Of a DNA stretch of 64,000 bases, positions 35,575 to 43,322 are shown one piece after another. Under the pieces are notes generated by a model. The model did not search any database. It saw only the letters and a program-made list of their open reading frames with translations, and was not told where the DNA came from. Source of the DNA: Gluconobacter sphaericus NBRC 12467 (GTDB lineage Bacteria > Pseudomonadota > Alphaproteobacteria > Acetobacterales > Acetobacteraceae); the NCBI RefSeq assembly GCF_006539125.1, contig NZ_BJMK01000007.1, positions 1 through 64,000 on the forward strand, in the 5' to 3' direction. The translations under genes were made by a program, and so were the position numbers. Within the stretch, counting starts at the first letter, position 1. Each line of letters starts with the position of its first letter.

Positions 35575-35902
35575 CTCTGAGGACAGGGTGAGTACTTTGA
35601 ATGATGCAGATACCCCTCAGGCGCTCCTGTCTGAGGGGAAGGGCCGTTTGGTGCTTGGGATTGTGAAAAAGCGCCGTAATTTTTTTTCGGGAAAGCGTCT
35701 GCGTGGGCGGACATAGAATGTCTCGATAATTGAATTGGTGCTTCAAAAGTACAAATTTCATTAAAATATACAGTCAGAAAAAAGCTGTAATATGAGCCTC
35801 TTCAGCGCGATTCCTCTGTGAAATGCGGTTGAGGATGCCTGTCTGCTATGCCGGATTGTGGCTGCAATTCGGAAAATTGGTGGTGCTCAAAAGCTGTCTT
35901 AA
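35575..35902. other. AT-rich intergenic region between dnaB and the prophage control region
   Basis: No credible gene. It contains the inverted repeat at 35613-35638 and AT-rich tracts (for example around 35675 and 35755-35785). The left prophage boundary probably lies here, but I found no attachment-site repeat matching the far side. Confidence 0.5.
35613..35638. terminator. Inverted repeat after dnaB, possible terminator
   Basis: CCCCTCAG (35613-35620) and CTGAGGGG (35631-35638) pair perfectly around a 10-nt loop. No T-tract follows at once, so it may be a factor-dependent terminator or RNA-stabilising hairpin. Confidence 0.4.
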
Positions 35903-35915
35903 TGGCTTAAAGCCA
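35903..35915. promoter_or_regulatory. Prophage repressor operator 1
   Basis: TGGCTTAAAGCCA, first of four TGGC-N5-GCCA palindromes around the repressor gene. It lies just upstream of the -35 box of a plus-strand promoter. Confidence 0.7.
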
Positions 35916-35925
35916 TATTTGTTCC

Positions 35926-35954
35926 TTGACCCAATGGCATAGTGCCATTAATTT
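35926..35954 (+). promoter_or_regulatory. Candidate operator-controlled promoter reading toward (antisense to) the repressor gene
   Basis: -35 TTGACC at 35926-35931 and a -10-like TAATTT at 35949-35954 with a 17-bp spacer. The spacer contains operator 2, so repressor binding would block the promoter. A GGAGG ribosome binding site and ATG follow at 35965-35977. Confidence 0.5.
35935..35947. promoter_or_regulatory. Prophage repressor operator 2
   Basis: TGGCATAGTGCCA, extended to the perfect repeat AATGGCA-TAG-TGCCATT. It lies in the spacer of the promoter at 35926-35954. Confidence 0.75.
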
Positions 35955-35974
35955 ATCGTTAATCGGAGGTTGTC

Positions 35975-36304
35975 ATGGGGGCAGCTAACGGGGAAGGAAG
36001 GGAGCCGGTCAATGAATTTAGATGTTTTGATGACCGGGAATGTTTCCGATTTGTTCATTCCATCGATAAGGCGAGCTTATCGTGTCGTATCGAATGGGGG
36101 GCGCCTGAAAGCGTATGGAAACCAGTGAAACAGTCACTAATGGATCTCCTCATCTGGTCTCTTGGGCGGATCAGGTGTGTCGGAAGATGTGTTTCTGTCC
36201 GTGTTCGGAGCCATGTCTTGTCGCTGGAGCACCAGTTCTGGGTGCAGGGCAGCCAGCCGCAAAGCCAGTTCTTCGTCGGTACGACCGTTCAGGACGCCTT
36301 TTAG
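35975..36304 (+). CDS. Possible small prophage protein overlapping the repressor gene antisense
   Basis: 109-codon frame with a strong GGAGG site 5 nt before the ATG and an operator-controlled promoter in front. The last 55 codons lie antisense to the repressor gene and look like shadow sequence, so only the first part (MGAANGEGREPVNEFRCFDD) may be meaningful. No recognisable domain. A second, shorter frame starts inside it at 36012. Translation initiation looks real; the true product is uncertain. Confidence 0.3.
   Translation: MGAANGEGREPVNEFRCFDDRECFRFVHSIDKASLSCRIEWGAPESVWKPVKQSLMDLLIWSLGRIRCVGRCVSVRVRSHVLSLEHQFWVQGSQPQSQFFVGTTVQDAF
36012..36128 (+). CDS. Possible 38-aa prophage early peptide
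   Basis: ATG at 36012 with GGGAG about 6-8 nt upstream opens a frame beginning MNLDVLMTGNVSDLFIPSIR and ending in GNQ, stopping 9 bp before the repressor stop codon. Basic and short. No family recognised. It could be the real product of the leftward-control region (for example an antirepressor or excision-type peptide) or a remnant. It overlaps the longer frame from 35975 in a different frame. Confidence 0.3.
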   Translation: MNLDVLMTGNVSDLFIPSIRRAYRVVSNGGRLKAYGNQ

Positions 36305-36529
36305 AAGAAAATCTGTCGAGACGCGCAGACGGTTCGACAGTGCAGCAATGAGGAAGACGCTGGGTGCGCGGTCACCGCGTTCGATCTTGTTGAGGGTCGA
36401 AGCGTCAACGCCCAGCAGGCGGGCGCACTCGCTCTGATTGGGCATGACGAGTTCACGAGCCCAGGAAATGCGAGTTCCGATGGCTCGTTGGAGTGCAGTC
36501 AGAGAGTCCGGGCGCTTGTGTTTGGCCAT
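36137..36529 (-). CDS. Prophage repressor, XRE-family HTH protein
   Basis: 130 aa. A lambda-repressor-like helix-turn-helix covers residues about 14-75 (ISWARELVMPNQSECARLLGVDASTLNKIERGDRAPSVFLIAALSNRLRVSTDFLLKG). There is no S24 peptidase domain for LexA-type autocleavage, so induction must use another route than RecA-stimulated self-cleavage. The tail (RNTSSDTPDPPKRPDEEIH) is charged and probably disordered. Only minus-strand gene of the prophage; operators 3 and 4 lie between it and the rightward genes, operators 1 and 2 beyond its 3' end. Confidence 0.85.
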   Translation of the reverse strand: MAKHKRPDSLTALQRAIGTRISWARELVMPNQSECARLLGVDASTLNKIERGDRAPSVFLIAALSNRLRVSTDFLLKGVLNGRTDEELALRLAALHPELVLQRQDMAPNTDRNTSSDTPDPPKRPDEEIH

Positions 36530-36545
36530 GAGGCCTTTTTAGCAA

Positions 36546-36558
36546 TGGCTTTATGCCA
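36546..36558. promoter_or_regulatory. Prophage repressor operator 3
   Basis: TGGCTTTATGCCA, 17 bp upstream of the repressor start, in its leader. Suits autoregulation. Confidence 0.7.
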
Positions 36559-36590
36559 AATCCAGAAGAAGTTTTTTTTATCACACACTG

Positions 36591-36603
36591 TGGCATTTTG
36601 CCA
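36591..36603. promoter_or_regulatory. Prophage repressor operator 4
   Basis: TGGCATTTTGCCA. On the minus strand its edge forms TTGGCA, a possible -35 of the repressor promoter; on the plus strand it lies 39 bp before the first rightward gene. Confidence 0.7.
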
Positions 36604-36641
36604 AAGTTAGCAACAATTCTGTACTGATGAAGGATGTTGAG

Positions 36642-36947
36642 ATGAGGCAGGTCAAGTCAGGTTCCGCACCCCGGCGGGTATCCGCAAGCGCTCTCGCCGC
36701 CATGCTGGCGTCCGATGGTTGGCTACCTGAGCAGGGAAGTGCACGCAAGGGGCGGGGACGTTCTGCGAGAAAAACATCTGAGGCGTCGGCTTCACGTATG
36801 CGGACGGTGACGGACCGGGAGACCGCCGAAACATTACCTGCGGGTCATCCTGTAAGTTGGAGTGCGCTGTGGGGGGCGGATCTGGTACCGGTCTTTCCGG
36901 GACTGCAGCCGATGGGTGGTCGTGAGACTGGGCTGGAGATCAACTGA
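36642..36947 (+). CDS. Unrecognised prophage early protein
   Basis: 101 aa from the ATG at 36642, which has AGGA 8 nt upstream (the in-frame ATG at 36627 has no site). Basic N-terminal half (VKSGSAPRRVSASALAAMLASDGWLPEQ, then KGRGRSARKTS) suggests nucleic-acid binding; no known domain. First gene of the rightward transcript beyond operator 4, the position of a cro- or early-regulator gene. Its stop shares a base with the next start. Confidence 0.6.
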   Translation: MRQVKSGSAPRRVSASALAAMLASDGWLPEQGSARKGRGRSARKTSEASASRMRTVTDRETAETLPAGHPVSWSALWGADLVPVFPGLQPMGGRETGLEIN

Positions 36948-37510
36948 TGTTCGAGATGGTGCGGGAAATACCAGTCGCTGTTGCGGGACTGCCCGAGGGT
37001 GTGGTCAGGCCGACTGGGGAGCGATATCGCCATTCTGAGATCCGCGGGGTTGGAAATACGTTCCGGGTCGTGAACGCGGTGCAGTCCATGTACGACGCCG
37101 GCGATATCGGGGACGATGAACTGGCTGCTGCGGATCGCTGGTATCGCGAATATGTTTTTGCCTCTCTGGGGGTGGTGGAAACTCCATCTTCTGATGGTCG
37201 TGTCAGGGAGCGGGGAGATATTCACACCTGGATGATGGGGCGCGGGCAGTGTTCTGCGCGGATTACGCAGATTCGTGACATGCTGGGGCTGTGTGCGCAT
37301 GTTCGTCTCGAGATGCTTTTGGCGCGGGAAATGTCGTTTTCGGTTATGGCGCGGCATCTCTATCCAGCTTTGTCAGAAGGGCGTGCGCGGATGAAGGTGT
37401 CGGCTCAGTGTGCACTGCTTCTGGAACAGTTGGCGCATGCCTATGAGGTGTTATCCAAAAAGAAAAATAGTAAAAATCTGGTTAACGATAAATTACCGCT
37501 TGATATATGA
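36947..37510 (+). CDS. Prophage protein with a C-terminal HTH-like region
   Basis: 187 aa. The C-terminal part (CAHVRLEMLLAREMSFSVMARHL, then RARMKVSAQCALLLEQLAHAYE, residues about 108-165) has the spacing of a helix-turn-helix as in DUF6456/sigma-region-4-like phage proteins. The middle contains RVVNAVQSMYDAGDIGDDELAAADRWYREYVFA. A late-gene activator or DNA-binding role is possible but unproven. Translated with the preceding gene (TGATG overlap). A strong terminator follows at 37564. Confidence 0.65.
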   Translation: MFEMVREIPVAVAGLPEGVVRPTGERYRHSEIRGVGNTFRVVNAVQSMYDAGDIGDDELAAADRWYREYVFASLGVVETPSSDGRVRERGDIHTWMMGRGQCSARITQIRDMLGLCAHVRLEMLLAREMSFSVMARHLYPALSEGRARMKVSAQCALLLEQLAHAYEVLSKKKNSKNLVNDKLPLDI

Positions 37511-37563
37511 ACGCGGTTTTGGTATAAAAAATACATACTGAAGAATTACGACATGAAAACCTG

Positions 37564-37600
37564 AAGCCGACCTTTCAAAAGAAGGTCGGCTTTTATTTTG
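37564..37600 (+). terminator. Rho-independent terminator after the early genes
   Basis: AAGCCGACCTT (37564-37574), a 7-nt loop and AAGGTCGGCTT (37582-37592), then TTATTTT. Separates the early control genes from the packaging and structural operon. Confidence 0.85.
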
Positions 37601-37615
37601 GAAGTTTCCTGATTT

Positions 37616-38050
37616 ATGGAAAAATGTGAAATTTCTTCTGGTAGCGTTGTGTTGTCTGGCAGACAGACATTCATTGTTCTTCGGAAAAATGCAGGTTCAT
37701 TTGTCGGATGTCCTCTCGTTTATGAAGGCGAGCCGGTTCATCGGGCAGATGTTGTTCTGGAATGGCATGAACTGGTGGATGCAGGTCTTTCTCGCCTGGA
37801 TGTTCGGTGCCGGTCCATTTCCTGTCAGCGGTCGGTTCTTTCTGCCCGGGTGATTGGAGAGATCGCGCCGGAAACCCTCTCCCGTGTGGCGGTGCAGGCT
37901 GAACGAGAACAGACGCAGCGGAATGTGGAAACCCTGGCGCGGCGAGGGACGAGTCACAGGGATCGGCCTCGGCACAAGCCGGTTCGGGCTGTCTGGCTCG
38001 AGAGTGGCATGATGATGAGCCGCAGGGAGGCTTCGTTGAAAGCCATCTGA
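37616..38050 (+). CDS. Small prophage-borne protein, weakly PemK/MazF-like
   Basis: 144 aa. A beta-rich N-terminal half (GSVVLSGRQTFIVLRKNAGSFVGCPLV, then ADVVLEWHELVDAGLSRLDVRCRSI) ends with SARVIGEIAPETLSRVAVQAERE, which resembles the end of PemK/MazF-type toxins. A basic tail follows (RRGTSHRDRPRHKPVRAV). No antitoxin gene is adjacent, since it stands alone between a terminator and the terminase genes. It may be an RNase-like toxin homologue, a phage moron, or unrelated. GGAAG precedes the ATG by about 9 nt. Confidence 0.6.
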   Translation: MEKCEISSGSVVLSGRQTFIVLRKNAGSFVGCPLVYEGEPVHRADVVLEWHELVDAGLSRLDVRCRSISCQRSVLSARVIGEIAPETLSRVAVQAEREQTQRNVETLARRGTSHRDRPRHKPVRAVWLESGMMMSRREASLKAI

Positions 38051-38092
38051 TGGTTGGTGCTCAGGGCGATCTGGGGGAAAGGGTTGAAGCAG

Positions 38093-38545
38093 ATGGATGA
38101 TGACGTATCTGGTAAATGTTCTTTGCGGCGGGAACAGTCTTGGGAACGGAAGAAGAGATTTCTCGAACATCTGTCTGTGAGTGGAAATATTTCTGAAGCC
38201 GGGCGTGTCGCTGAAGTTCAGCGCAGTACGTTATACCTCTGGAAAGATACGGATAAGGAATTTTCTTCCCAGTGGGAGGAGGCTCTGGAAGAGGCTGTGG
38301 ATGCTCTTGAAGCGGAAGCGCGTCGACGCGCCGTGGAGGGATACGATGAGCCTGTTACGTATGCGGGGCGTGTCGTCTGTGATCCGGATACGGGCAATCC
38401 GATTGTTCGTAAACGGTACAGTGACGGGTTGATGGCGTTTCTGCTTCGGGCGCATCGTCCGTCCCGTTTCAGGGGGGGTATGGAATCCGAAGGGCGGTCG
38501 GGGATGATTTCGATTAGCATCAGCAGTGATGACAACGCCCTTTAG
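38093..38545 (+). CDS. Phage terminase small subunit-like protein
   Basis: 150 aa from the ATG at 38093 (an upstream TTG frame is unlikely). The N-terminal HTH (KKRFLEHLSVSGNISEAGRVAEVQRSTLYLWKDTDKEFSSQWEEALEEAVDALEAEARRRAVEG) is the common form of small terminases that recognise the packaging site. C-terminal part binds the large subunit. Overlaps the large subunit start by 17 bp. Confidence 0.8.
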   Translation: MDDDVSGKCSLRREQSWERKKRFLEHLSVSGNISEAGRVAEVQRSTLYLWKDTDKEFSSQWEEALEEAVDALEAEARRRAVEGYDEPVTYAGRVVCDPDTGNPIVRKRYSDGLMAFLLRAHRPSRFRGGMESEGRSGMISISISSDDNAL

Positions 38546-39842
38546 ACTGAATGATTCGCAACGTGAGGCGGTGCGGCTTCTGGGTGGGCCGGCGCGGCAT
38601 ATTTTTCTGAGGGGTGGCTCGCGGTCCGGGAAGACCTTTGTTCTGGTTCGGGCCGTTGTGATCCGGGCGCTGAAGGCACCGGACAGTCGGCATGGCATTT
38701 TTCGTTATCGGCTGACGGCGCTGAAGGCGTCGGTTTTGCGGGACACGTTTCCGAAGGTCATGCGGATGTGTTTTCCGCAGGTCGGGTGGAAGCTGGACCG
38801 GCAGGACTGTGTTGTGACGTTCCCGAATGGATCGACGATCTTTTTCGGGGGGCTGGATGACGAACAGCGGACAGAGAAAATTCTGGGTCTGGAATTTGCG
38901 ACCGTTTATTTGAACGAGGCCAGCCAGATCAGTTATGGCGCGCGAAACATGCTTCTGACGCGTCTGGCGCAGAAGACGGATCTGGCGGTCAAGGAATATA
39001 TCGATGCCAACCCGCCGAGCATGGGGCACTGGCTCTATGCGCTTTTCGAAAACGGGATCGAGCCCAAGTCGGGGGAACCGGTTGGAGACAGGTCGCTCTA
39101 TGCGACGATGATCCTCAATCCGCAGGCTAACCGGGATAATCTGAGCGAGGATTATCTCGCCAGCCTTGAAGTGCTCCCTGAGCGGGAAAGGCGGCGGTTT
39201 CTGTATGGTGAATATCAATCGGTTGTTGAAGGCGCGCTGTGGCGGCTGGAGATATTCCGGCGCGAGGTGGCGATTACGTCGCAGAGCCGTTCGGATGTTG
39301 CTGCTCGGATGCGGCGTATTCTGGTGTCTGTTGATCCTTCGGGGGCTGCGGGACCGGAAGATTACAGGTCCGACGAGATCGGGATTGTGGTCTGCGGCGT
39401 TGATGCGGCTGGTGTGGGGCATGTGCTGGAAGATCTGTCTGCCAGGGATAGTCCGGCGGGCTGGGCTGCCAGGGCCCTGCGGGCATTTGATGAATGGGGT
39501 GCTGAACGCATTGTTGCGGAGCGGAACTTCGGGGGGGCTCTGGTAGAGGGAACGATCCGGAGTGTGCGGGCGCATGCTTCCGTCAAACTGGTGACGGCGG
39601 CGCGGGGCAAGGCGGCACGCGCAGAGCCGGTCGCAGCGCTCTATGAGGTTGGCAGGGTTGTTCACCATGGCCGGTTTGCGGCTCTGGAGGATCAGCTCTG
39701 TCACTTCTCGGTCAGTGGATATCGTGGGCCACGGTCTCCGGATCGGGCGGATGCGATGGTCTGGGGGCTGAGTGAACTGATGCTTGCCGGAAGTGGCGGC
39801 ATGACGGGCTGGAGCTCGTCTGGATTTTCGCTGGCGCGCTGA
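38529..39842 (+). CDS. Phage terminase large subunit
   Basis: 437 aa from the ATG at 38529 (preceded in frame by a GTG). ATPase domain with Walker A RGGSRSGKTFVLVRA (residues about 29-43) and Walker B region EFATVYLNEASQI (near 125). The C-terminal nuclease domain contains RILVSVDPSGAAGPEDYRSDEIGIVV (first acidic residue of the RNase-H-like fold, near 265) and DRADAMVWGLSELM near the end. Packages DNA into the prohead. Overlap with the small subunit is typical. Confidence 0.93.
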   Translation: MTTPFRLNDSQREAVRLLGGPARHIFLRGGSRSGKTFVLVRAVVIRALKAPDSRHGIFRYRLTALKASVLRDTFPKVMRMCFPQVGWKLDRQDCVVTFPNGSTIFFGGLDDEQRTEKILGLEFATVYLNEASQISYGARNMLLTRLAQKTDLAVKEYIDANPPSMGHWLYALFENGIEPKSGEPVGDRSLYATMILNPQANRDNLSEDYLASLEVLPERERRRFLYGEYQSVVEGALWRLEIFRREVAITSQSRSDVAARMRRILVSVDPSGAAGPEDYRSDEIGIVVCGVDAAGVGHVLEDLSARDSPAGWAARALRAFDEWGAERIVAERNFGGALVEGTIRSVRAHASVKLVTAARGKAARAEPVAALYEVGRVVHHGRFAALEDQLCHFSVSGYRGPRSPDRADAMVWGLSELMLAGSGGMTGWSSSGFSLAR

Positions 39843-39888
39843 ACCGATCTTTGCGGGTCGGGATGTGGCCTGAAACAATGGAGAACAC

Positions 39889-41307
39889 ATGGACTGGTTG
39901 TCCCTGCAACAGCGTTATGCTGTTCCCGCGGGTGCGTCCGCGCGGACGGCGCGGCTGCTGGCGCTTAAGCGTGTTCTGGACGGCACGCAGTATGATGCGT
40001 TGCCGCATCCGTTCTCGAAGGAGAAGTCTGGGGCGGGAGAATATATTCCGCTGTCCAGTCGGCGTCCTTCTGTTCGCACGAATTTGTGCCGGACGGTTGT
40101 GGATGAGTCGGTTTCGCTGCTGTTCGGGGATACGCACTGGCCTGGTCTGGTGACGGATGATGCGCGGGTGGCGCATGCTTTGAGTGCGTTTGCTTCGCAG
40201 GCCCGGCTAGCGTCGTTGCTGATGGAAGCGGCGCGGCTGGGGTCGGTGGGGTCGGTTGCGATCCTGTTCGAGGTCTCGGCCGGGGTTCCGAAGTTGTCCG
40301 TGCTGGAAACGGCATATCTGACGCCGTTCTGGGATGATGCGACGGGGGAGCTGCTTCGGGTTGAGGAGCGGTTTCTGGTCCGGGGCCGGGATCTGGCGGC
40401 GCAGGGTTATCCGATTGCAGATGAGCTGCTGGGCGCGCAGTTCTGGTGGCAGCGGGTCTGGACGCCGCTGGATTGTGCGGTTTCCGTGCCCTGGCTGGTG
40501 GGAATGGATGGCGGGGTTCGGGACGAGAGCCGCTCCGTTCGCCATGGGCTGGGGTTCGTGCCCATTGTGTGGATACGCAATCTGGGTGGACCTTGTGGAC
40601 GTGATCCGGAAGGTGAGTGCACGTTCGAGCGGGCCATCGATACGGTGATCGAGGCGGATTATCTGCTGTCACAGGCAGGTCGGGGGCTGAAATATGGCTC
40701 AGATCCGACGCTGGTTCTGAAGACAGGTGGATTTTCCGACGGGATTGCGCATCAGGGGGGCGCCGCTTCGGCACTGACGCTTCCGCCCGAGGGTGATGCC
40801 AAACTGCTGGAAATCAACGGGAACGCAGCGGGGGCGGTGCTCGATCATTATCGGGAACTGCGTCTGGTGGTGTTGGAGCAGTTGCATGGCAACCGGGCCC
40901 ATGGTGACCGGGTGGGCGGCGCGCAGTCGGGCAAGGCCATGGAGATGATGTGTCAGCCTCTGATCTGGTTGGTAGATCGTTTGCGTCATTCCTACGGCGA
41001 AGGCGCGCTGATTTCGATTTACCGGATGGCCTGCCGGTTTTCCTGTGTTCTGGAAAACGGACTTCGGATCGGGGGAACGCTGGTCAAGGACCTGCCGTAC
41101 TGCCGCATGAGTTTGCTGTGGCCGGCGTGGTTTCCGTCCACGGATCCGGAGCTTCTGTCGCTGACGCAGGGTCTGGTGACGGCTGTTTCCAATGGAATTC
41201 TGAGCCGCGAAACGGCGGTTCGGATGTTTGCGATGGCATCGGGAAATTCTGATCCGAATACGGAATGGAAAATGCTGGAGCAATGGTGTGCTTCTGAACA
41301 AGCATGA
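39889..41307 (+). CDS. Phage portal protein
   Basis: 472 aa, in the expected slot between large terminase and scaffold. Conserved-type features include SSRRPSVRTNLCRTVVDESVSLLFGD near residue 55 and AIDTVIEADYLLSQAGRGLKYGSDPTLVLKTGG near 245, then QSGKAMEMMCQPLIWLVDRLRHSYG near 345, as in the SPP1-gp6/DUF1073-like portals. Forms the dodecameric DNA gate. GGAG lies 6 nt upstream. The stop overlaps the scaffold start. Confidence 0.85.
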   Translation: MDWLSLQQRYAVPAGASARTARLLALKRVLDGTQYDALPHPFSKEKSGAGEYIPLSSRRPSVRTNLCRTVVDESVSLLFGDTHWPGLVTDDARVAHALSAFASQARLASLLMEAARLGSVGSVAILFEVSAGVPKLSVLETAYLTPFWDDATGELLRVEERFLVRGRDLAAQGYPIADELLGAQFWWQRVWTPLDCAVSVPWLVGMDGGVRDESRSVRHGLGFVPIVWIRNLGGPCGRDPEGECTFERAIDTVIEADYLLSQAGRGLKYGSDPTLVLKTGGFSDGIAHQGGAASALTLPPEGDAKLLEINGNAAGAVLDHYRELRLVVLEQLHGNRAHGDRVGGAQSGKAMEMMCQPLIWLVDRLRHSYGEGALISIYRMACRFSCVLENGLRIGGTLVKDLPYCRMSLLWPAWFPSTDPELLSLTQGLVTAVSNGILSRETAVRMFAMASGNSDPNTEWKMLEQWCASEQA

Positions 41308-41819
41308 GTGTTGACGGGGGAATGATGTCCGGAACTGATGACACCATTGAGGATGTAGAGGCTCTGCGTCGGGCGTTGAATGAAGCGCGGAGTGAGGTTG
41401 AGGCGGTCCGTCAGGAAATGACGGATGTTGTGACGCGACAGGAGACGCTTCAGCGCAGTCATGAGGAGGCGTTGGCCCGGGTGCGGGAAGACAGTGACCG
41501 GGAGGTTATTGTGTCGGCGCTTCGGGCGGAGGCGATCCGTAATGGCGCGCATAATCCTGATGATGTTGTGCGGCTGATTGACCTGAAGGGGATCGATCGG
41601 GGCGAGGACGGCTCAGTGGTCGGTGTGGTTGAGGCTTTGCAGCAGGCCCGTCAGGAGCGGGCCTATCTGTTCGGCGAGGCGCTCCGGCCCGGATATTCGA
41701 GCGGCACTACTGTTGGGCAGGCAGCGCCGCGGCCGGGTGGGATCGAACCGTTCAATGCGCGCGCCGCCAGTGAGGCGGATTACGAAACGCGCAAATGGCA
41801 GTTTCTGGCCCAGGGCTAA
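41304..41819 (+). CDS. Putative phage scaffolding protein
   Basis: 171 aa, acidic, with a long coiled coil (EDVEALRRALNEARSEVEAVRQEMTDVVTRQETLQRSHEEALARV, residues about 14-60) and an Asp-rich centre, the build of scaffolding proteins (DUF4355-like). Located between portal and capsid and translated from an ATG overlapping the portal stop. No prohead protease is encoded nearby, so scaffold release may need no cleavage. Confidence 0.75.
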   Translation: MSVDGGMMSGTDDTIEDVEALRRALNEARSEVEAVRQEMTDVVTRQETLQRSHEEALARVREDSDREVIVSALRAEAIRNGAHNPDDVVRLIDLKGIDRGEDGSVVGVVEALQQARQERAYLFGEALRPGYSSGTTVGQAAPRPGGIEPFNARAASEADYETRKWQFLAQG

Positions 41820-41889
41820 AGCCCGGGACGATATTTGAGCGGGTCTGATGGCAGGCCGGGTTCAGAAAACACATTTACGGAAAAAACAC

Positions 41890-43269
41890 ATGAGCATTGA
41901 TAATTTTCCTGTTCAGCTTCAGGCCGCCATTCAGCAGGGTTTTCTGGCCCGTGAATTTGAGAATGGCCTGAAATCCCGGTTGGGCTTCCGTCAGGTTGCT
42001 GATCGTGAAGTGTTCCCGAATGCCATCGGTGAGACGCTGACGAAAACCCGCAAGAGCCTCAAAGCGCCGGTGACTACGCCGCTGAACCCGACGGGTAATA
42101 CGAATTTTGATAATGGTCTGAGCCCGTCCGGCTGGTCGGTTGAACAATATACGCTGTCCATCAACCAGTATGGCGATACGATCGATCTGAACATGGTCAC
42201 CAGTGGTGTGGGGATTGCGTCGCAGTTCCTGGCCAATGCCAATACCAATGGTGTGCAGGCCATGCAGTCCCTTGACCGTTTGGCACGCAATACGCTGTTC
42301 GGTGGTGCGCAGAATGGTGTGGGCGGTTATCTGGGTGGCAACACGCGTGTGACGGCGACGCTGGGGAGCGCTGGAGACACCATCGCGGTGGACGATATTC
42401 GTGGTTTCCAGTCCGTGATCGTGAATGGTCAGGTGACGCCGATCAGCGCGACCAATGGCATGACCGTGACGGTGGGCGGGGATGTTTACACACTCGTCAG
42501 TGTGACGGCTGATGCGACGAATGTGTCCACGGCGCCGGGCGGTGTTTCGGGGCAGATGACGTTTTCTGCGACTGTTTCGGTTGCAGATGGCACAGAAGGT
42601 CAGGCCGTTGTAGCGTCCACGGCGCCGCTGGTGATCCGTCCGAATGGTCGTCTGACGACTGCGGCGTTGCAGACGGCAAGCACGAGCGGTCTGGCGGATA
42701 CGTTGGGAATTCAGCAGGTTCTGGCTGGTGTGGCGACGCTGCGACGTAATAACGTGCCGATGATTAACGGTGCGTATCACTGCTATCTTGATGATCTGCA
42801 GCTTCTTTCGCTCTTCCGTGATCCGGATTTCAAGCATCTGTATCGGGGTGCTTATGGTTCGGAAGAGTATCGTTCCGGTCAAGTAATAGAACTTCTGGGT
42901 GTGCGTTTCATCCCGACGACGGAAGCACCGCAGCAGGCCTCTCTGGGTGCTGGGTCCATTCATCGTGCGTTGTTGCTGGGCCAGGGGGCGCTGATTGAGG
43001 GTGACTGCGCGCTGACGGGGCATTCTGATATTCCGGATTCCGAGCGTGCGCTGATCGAGATGGTGGACAGTGTGGCGATGGTGACGCGTGAGCCGCTGGA
43101 TCGTCTGCGCCAGATCATTGCTCAGTCCTGGTACTGGATTGGCGGTTTCGCTCTGCCGACGGACGTGACGGCGGACATGACCGTTATTCCGACGGCCACA
43201 AACAGCTATCTCAAGCGTGGTGTCGTGATCGAGAGCCTTGGCACGGATGCTCTCGGTCTGACGTTCTGA
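41890..43269 (+). CDS. Phage major capsid protein
   Basis: 459 aa from the ATG at 41890. Position after scaffold and abundance-type codon use fit the major capsid. MSIDNFPVQLQAAIQQGFLAREFENGL is the N-arm; the P-domain-like part is MQSLDRLARNTLFGGAQN; an inserted beta-rich segment of about 90 residues (RVTATLGSAGDTIAVDDIRG to PLVIRPNGRL) may be a surface domain; the end is VTADMTVIPTATNSYLKRGVVIESLG. HK97-like fold is assumed, not demonstrated. Confidence 0.8.
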   Translation: MSIDNFPVQLQAAIQQGFLAREFENGLKSRLGFRQVADREVFPNAIGETLTKTRKSLKAPVTTPLNPTGNTNFDNGLSPSGWSVEQYTLSINQYGDTIDLNMVTSGVGIASQFLANANTNGVQAMQSLDRLARNTLFGGAQNGVGGYLGGNTRVTATLGSAGDTIAVDDIRGFQSVIVNGQVTPISATNGMTVTVGGDVYTLVSVTADATNVSTAPGGVSGQMTFSATVSVADGTEGQAVVASTAPLVIRPNGRLTTAALQTASTSGLADTLGIQQVLAGVATLRRNNVPMINGAYHCYLDDLQLLSLFRDPDFKHLYRGAYGSEEYRSGQVIELLGVRFIPTTEAPQQASLGAGSIHRALLLGQGALIEGDCALTGHSDIPDSERALIEMVDSVAMVTREPLDRLRQIIAQSWYWIGGFALPTDVTADMTVIPTATNSYLKRGVVIESLGTDALGLTF

Positions 43270-43322
43270 CCTTTTTACGGCCCCTGTCCATGAGGCGGGG
43301 GCCTCTCTTGGGGGAGAATGAT

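Noticed and set aside
43279-43302. GGCCCC / GGGGCC hairpin after the capsid gene as terminator
   Set aside because: Short 6-bp stem without T-tract, and the operon continues; too weak to annotate.
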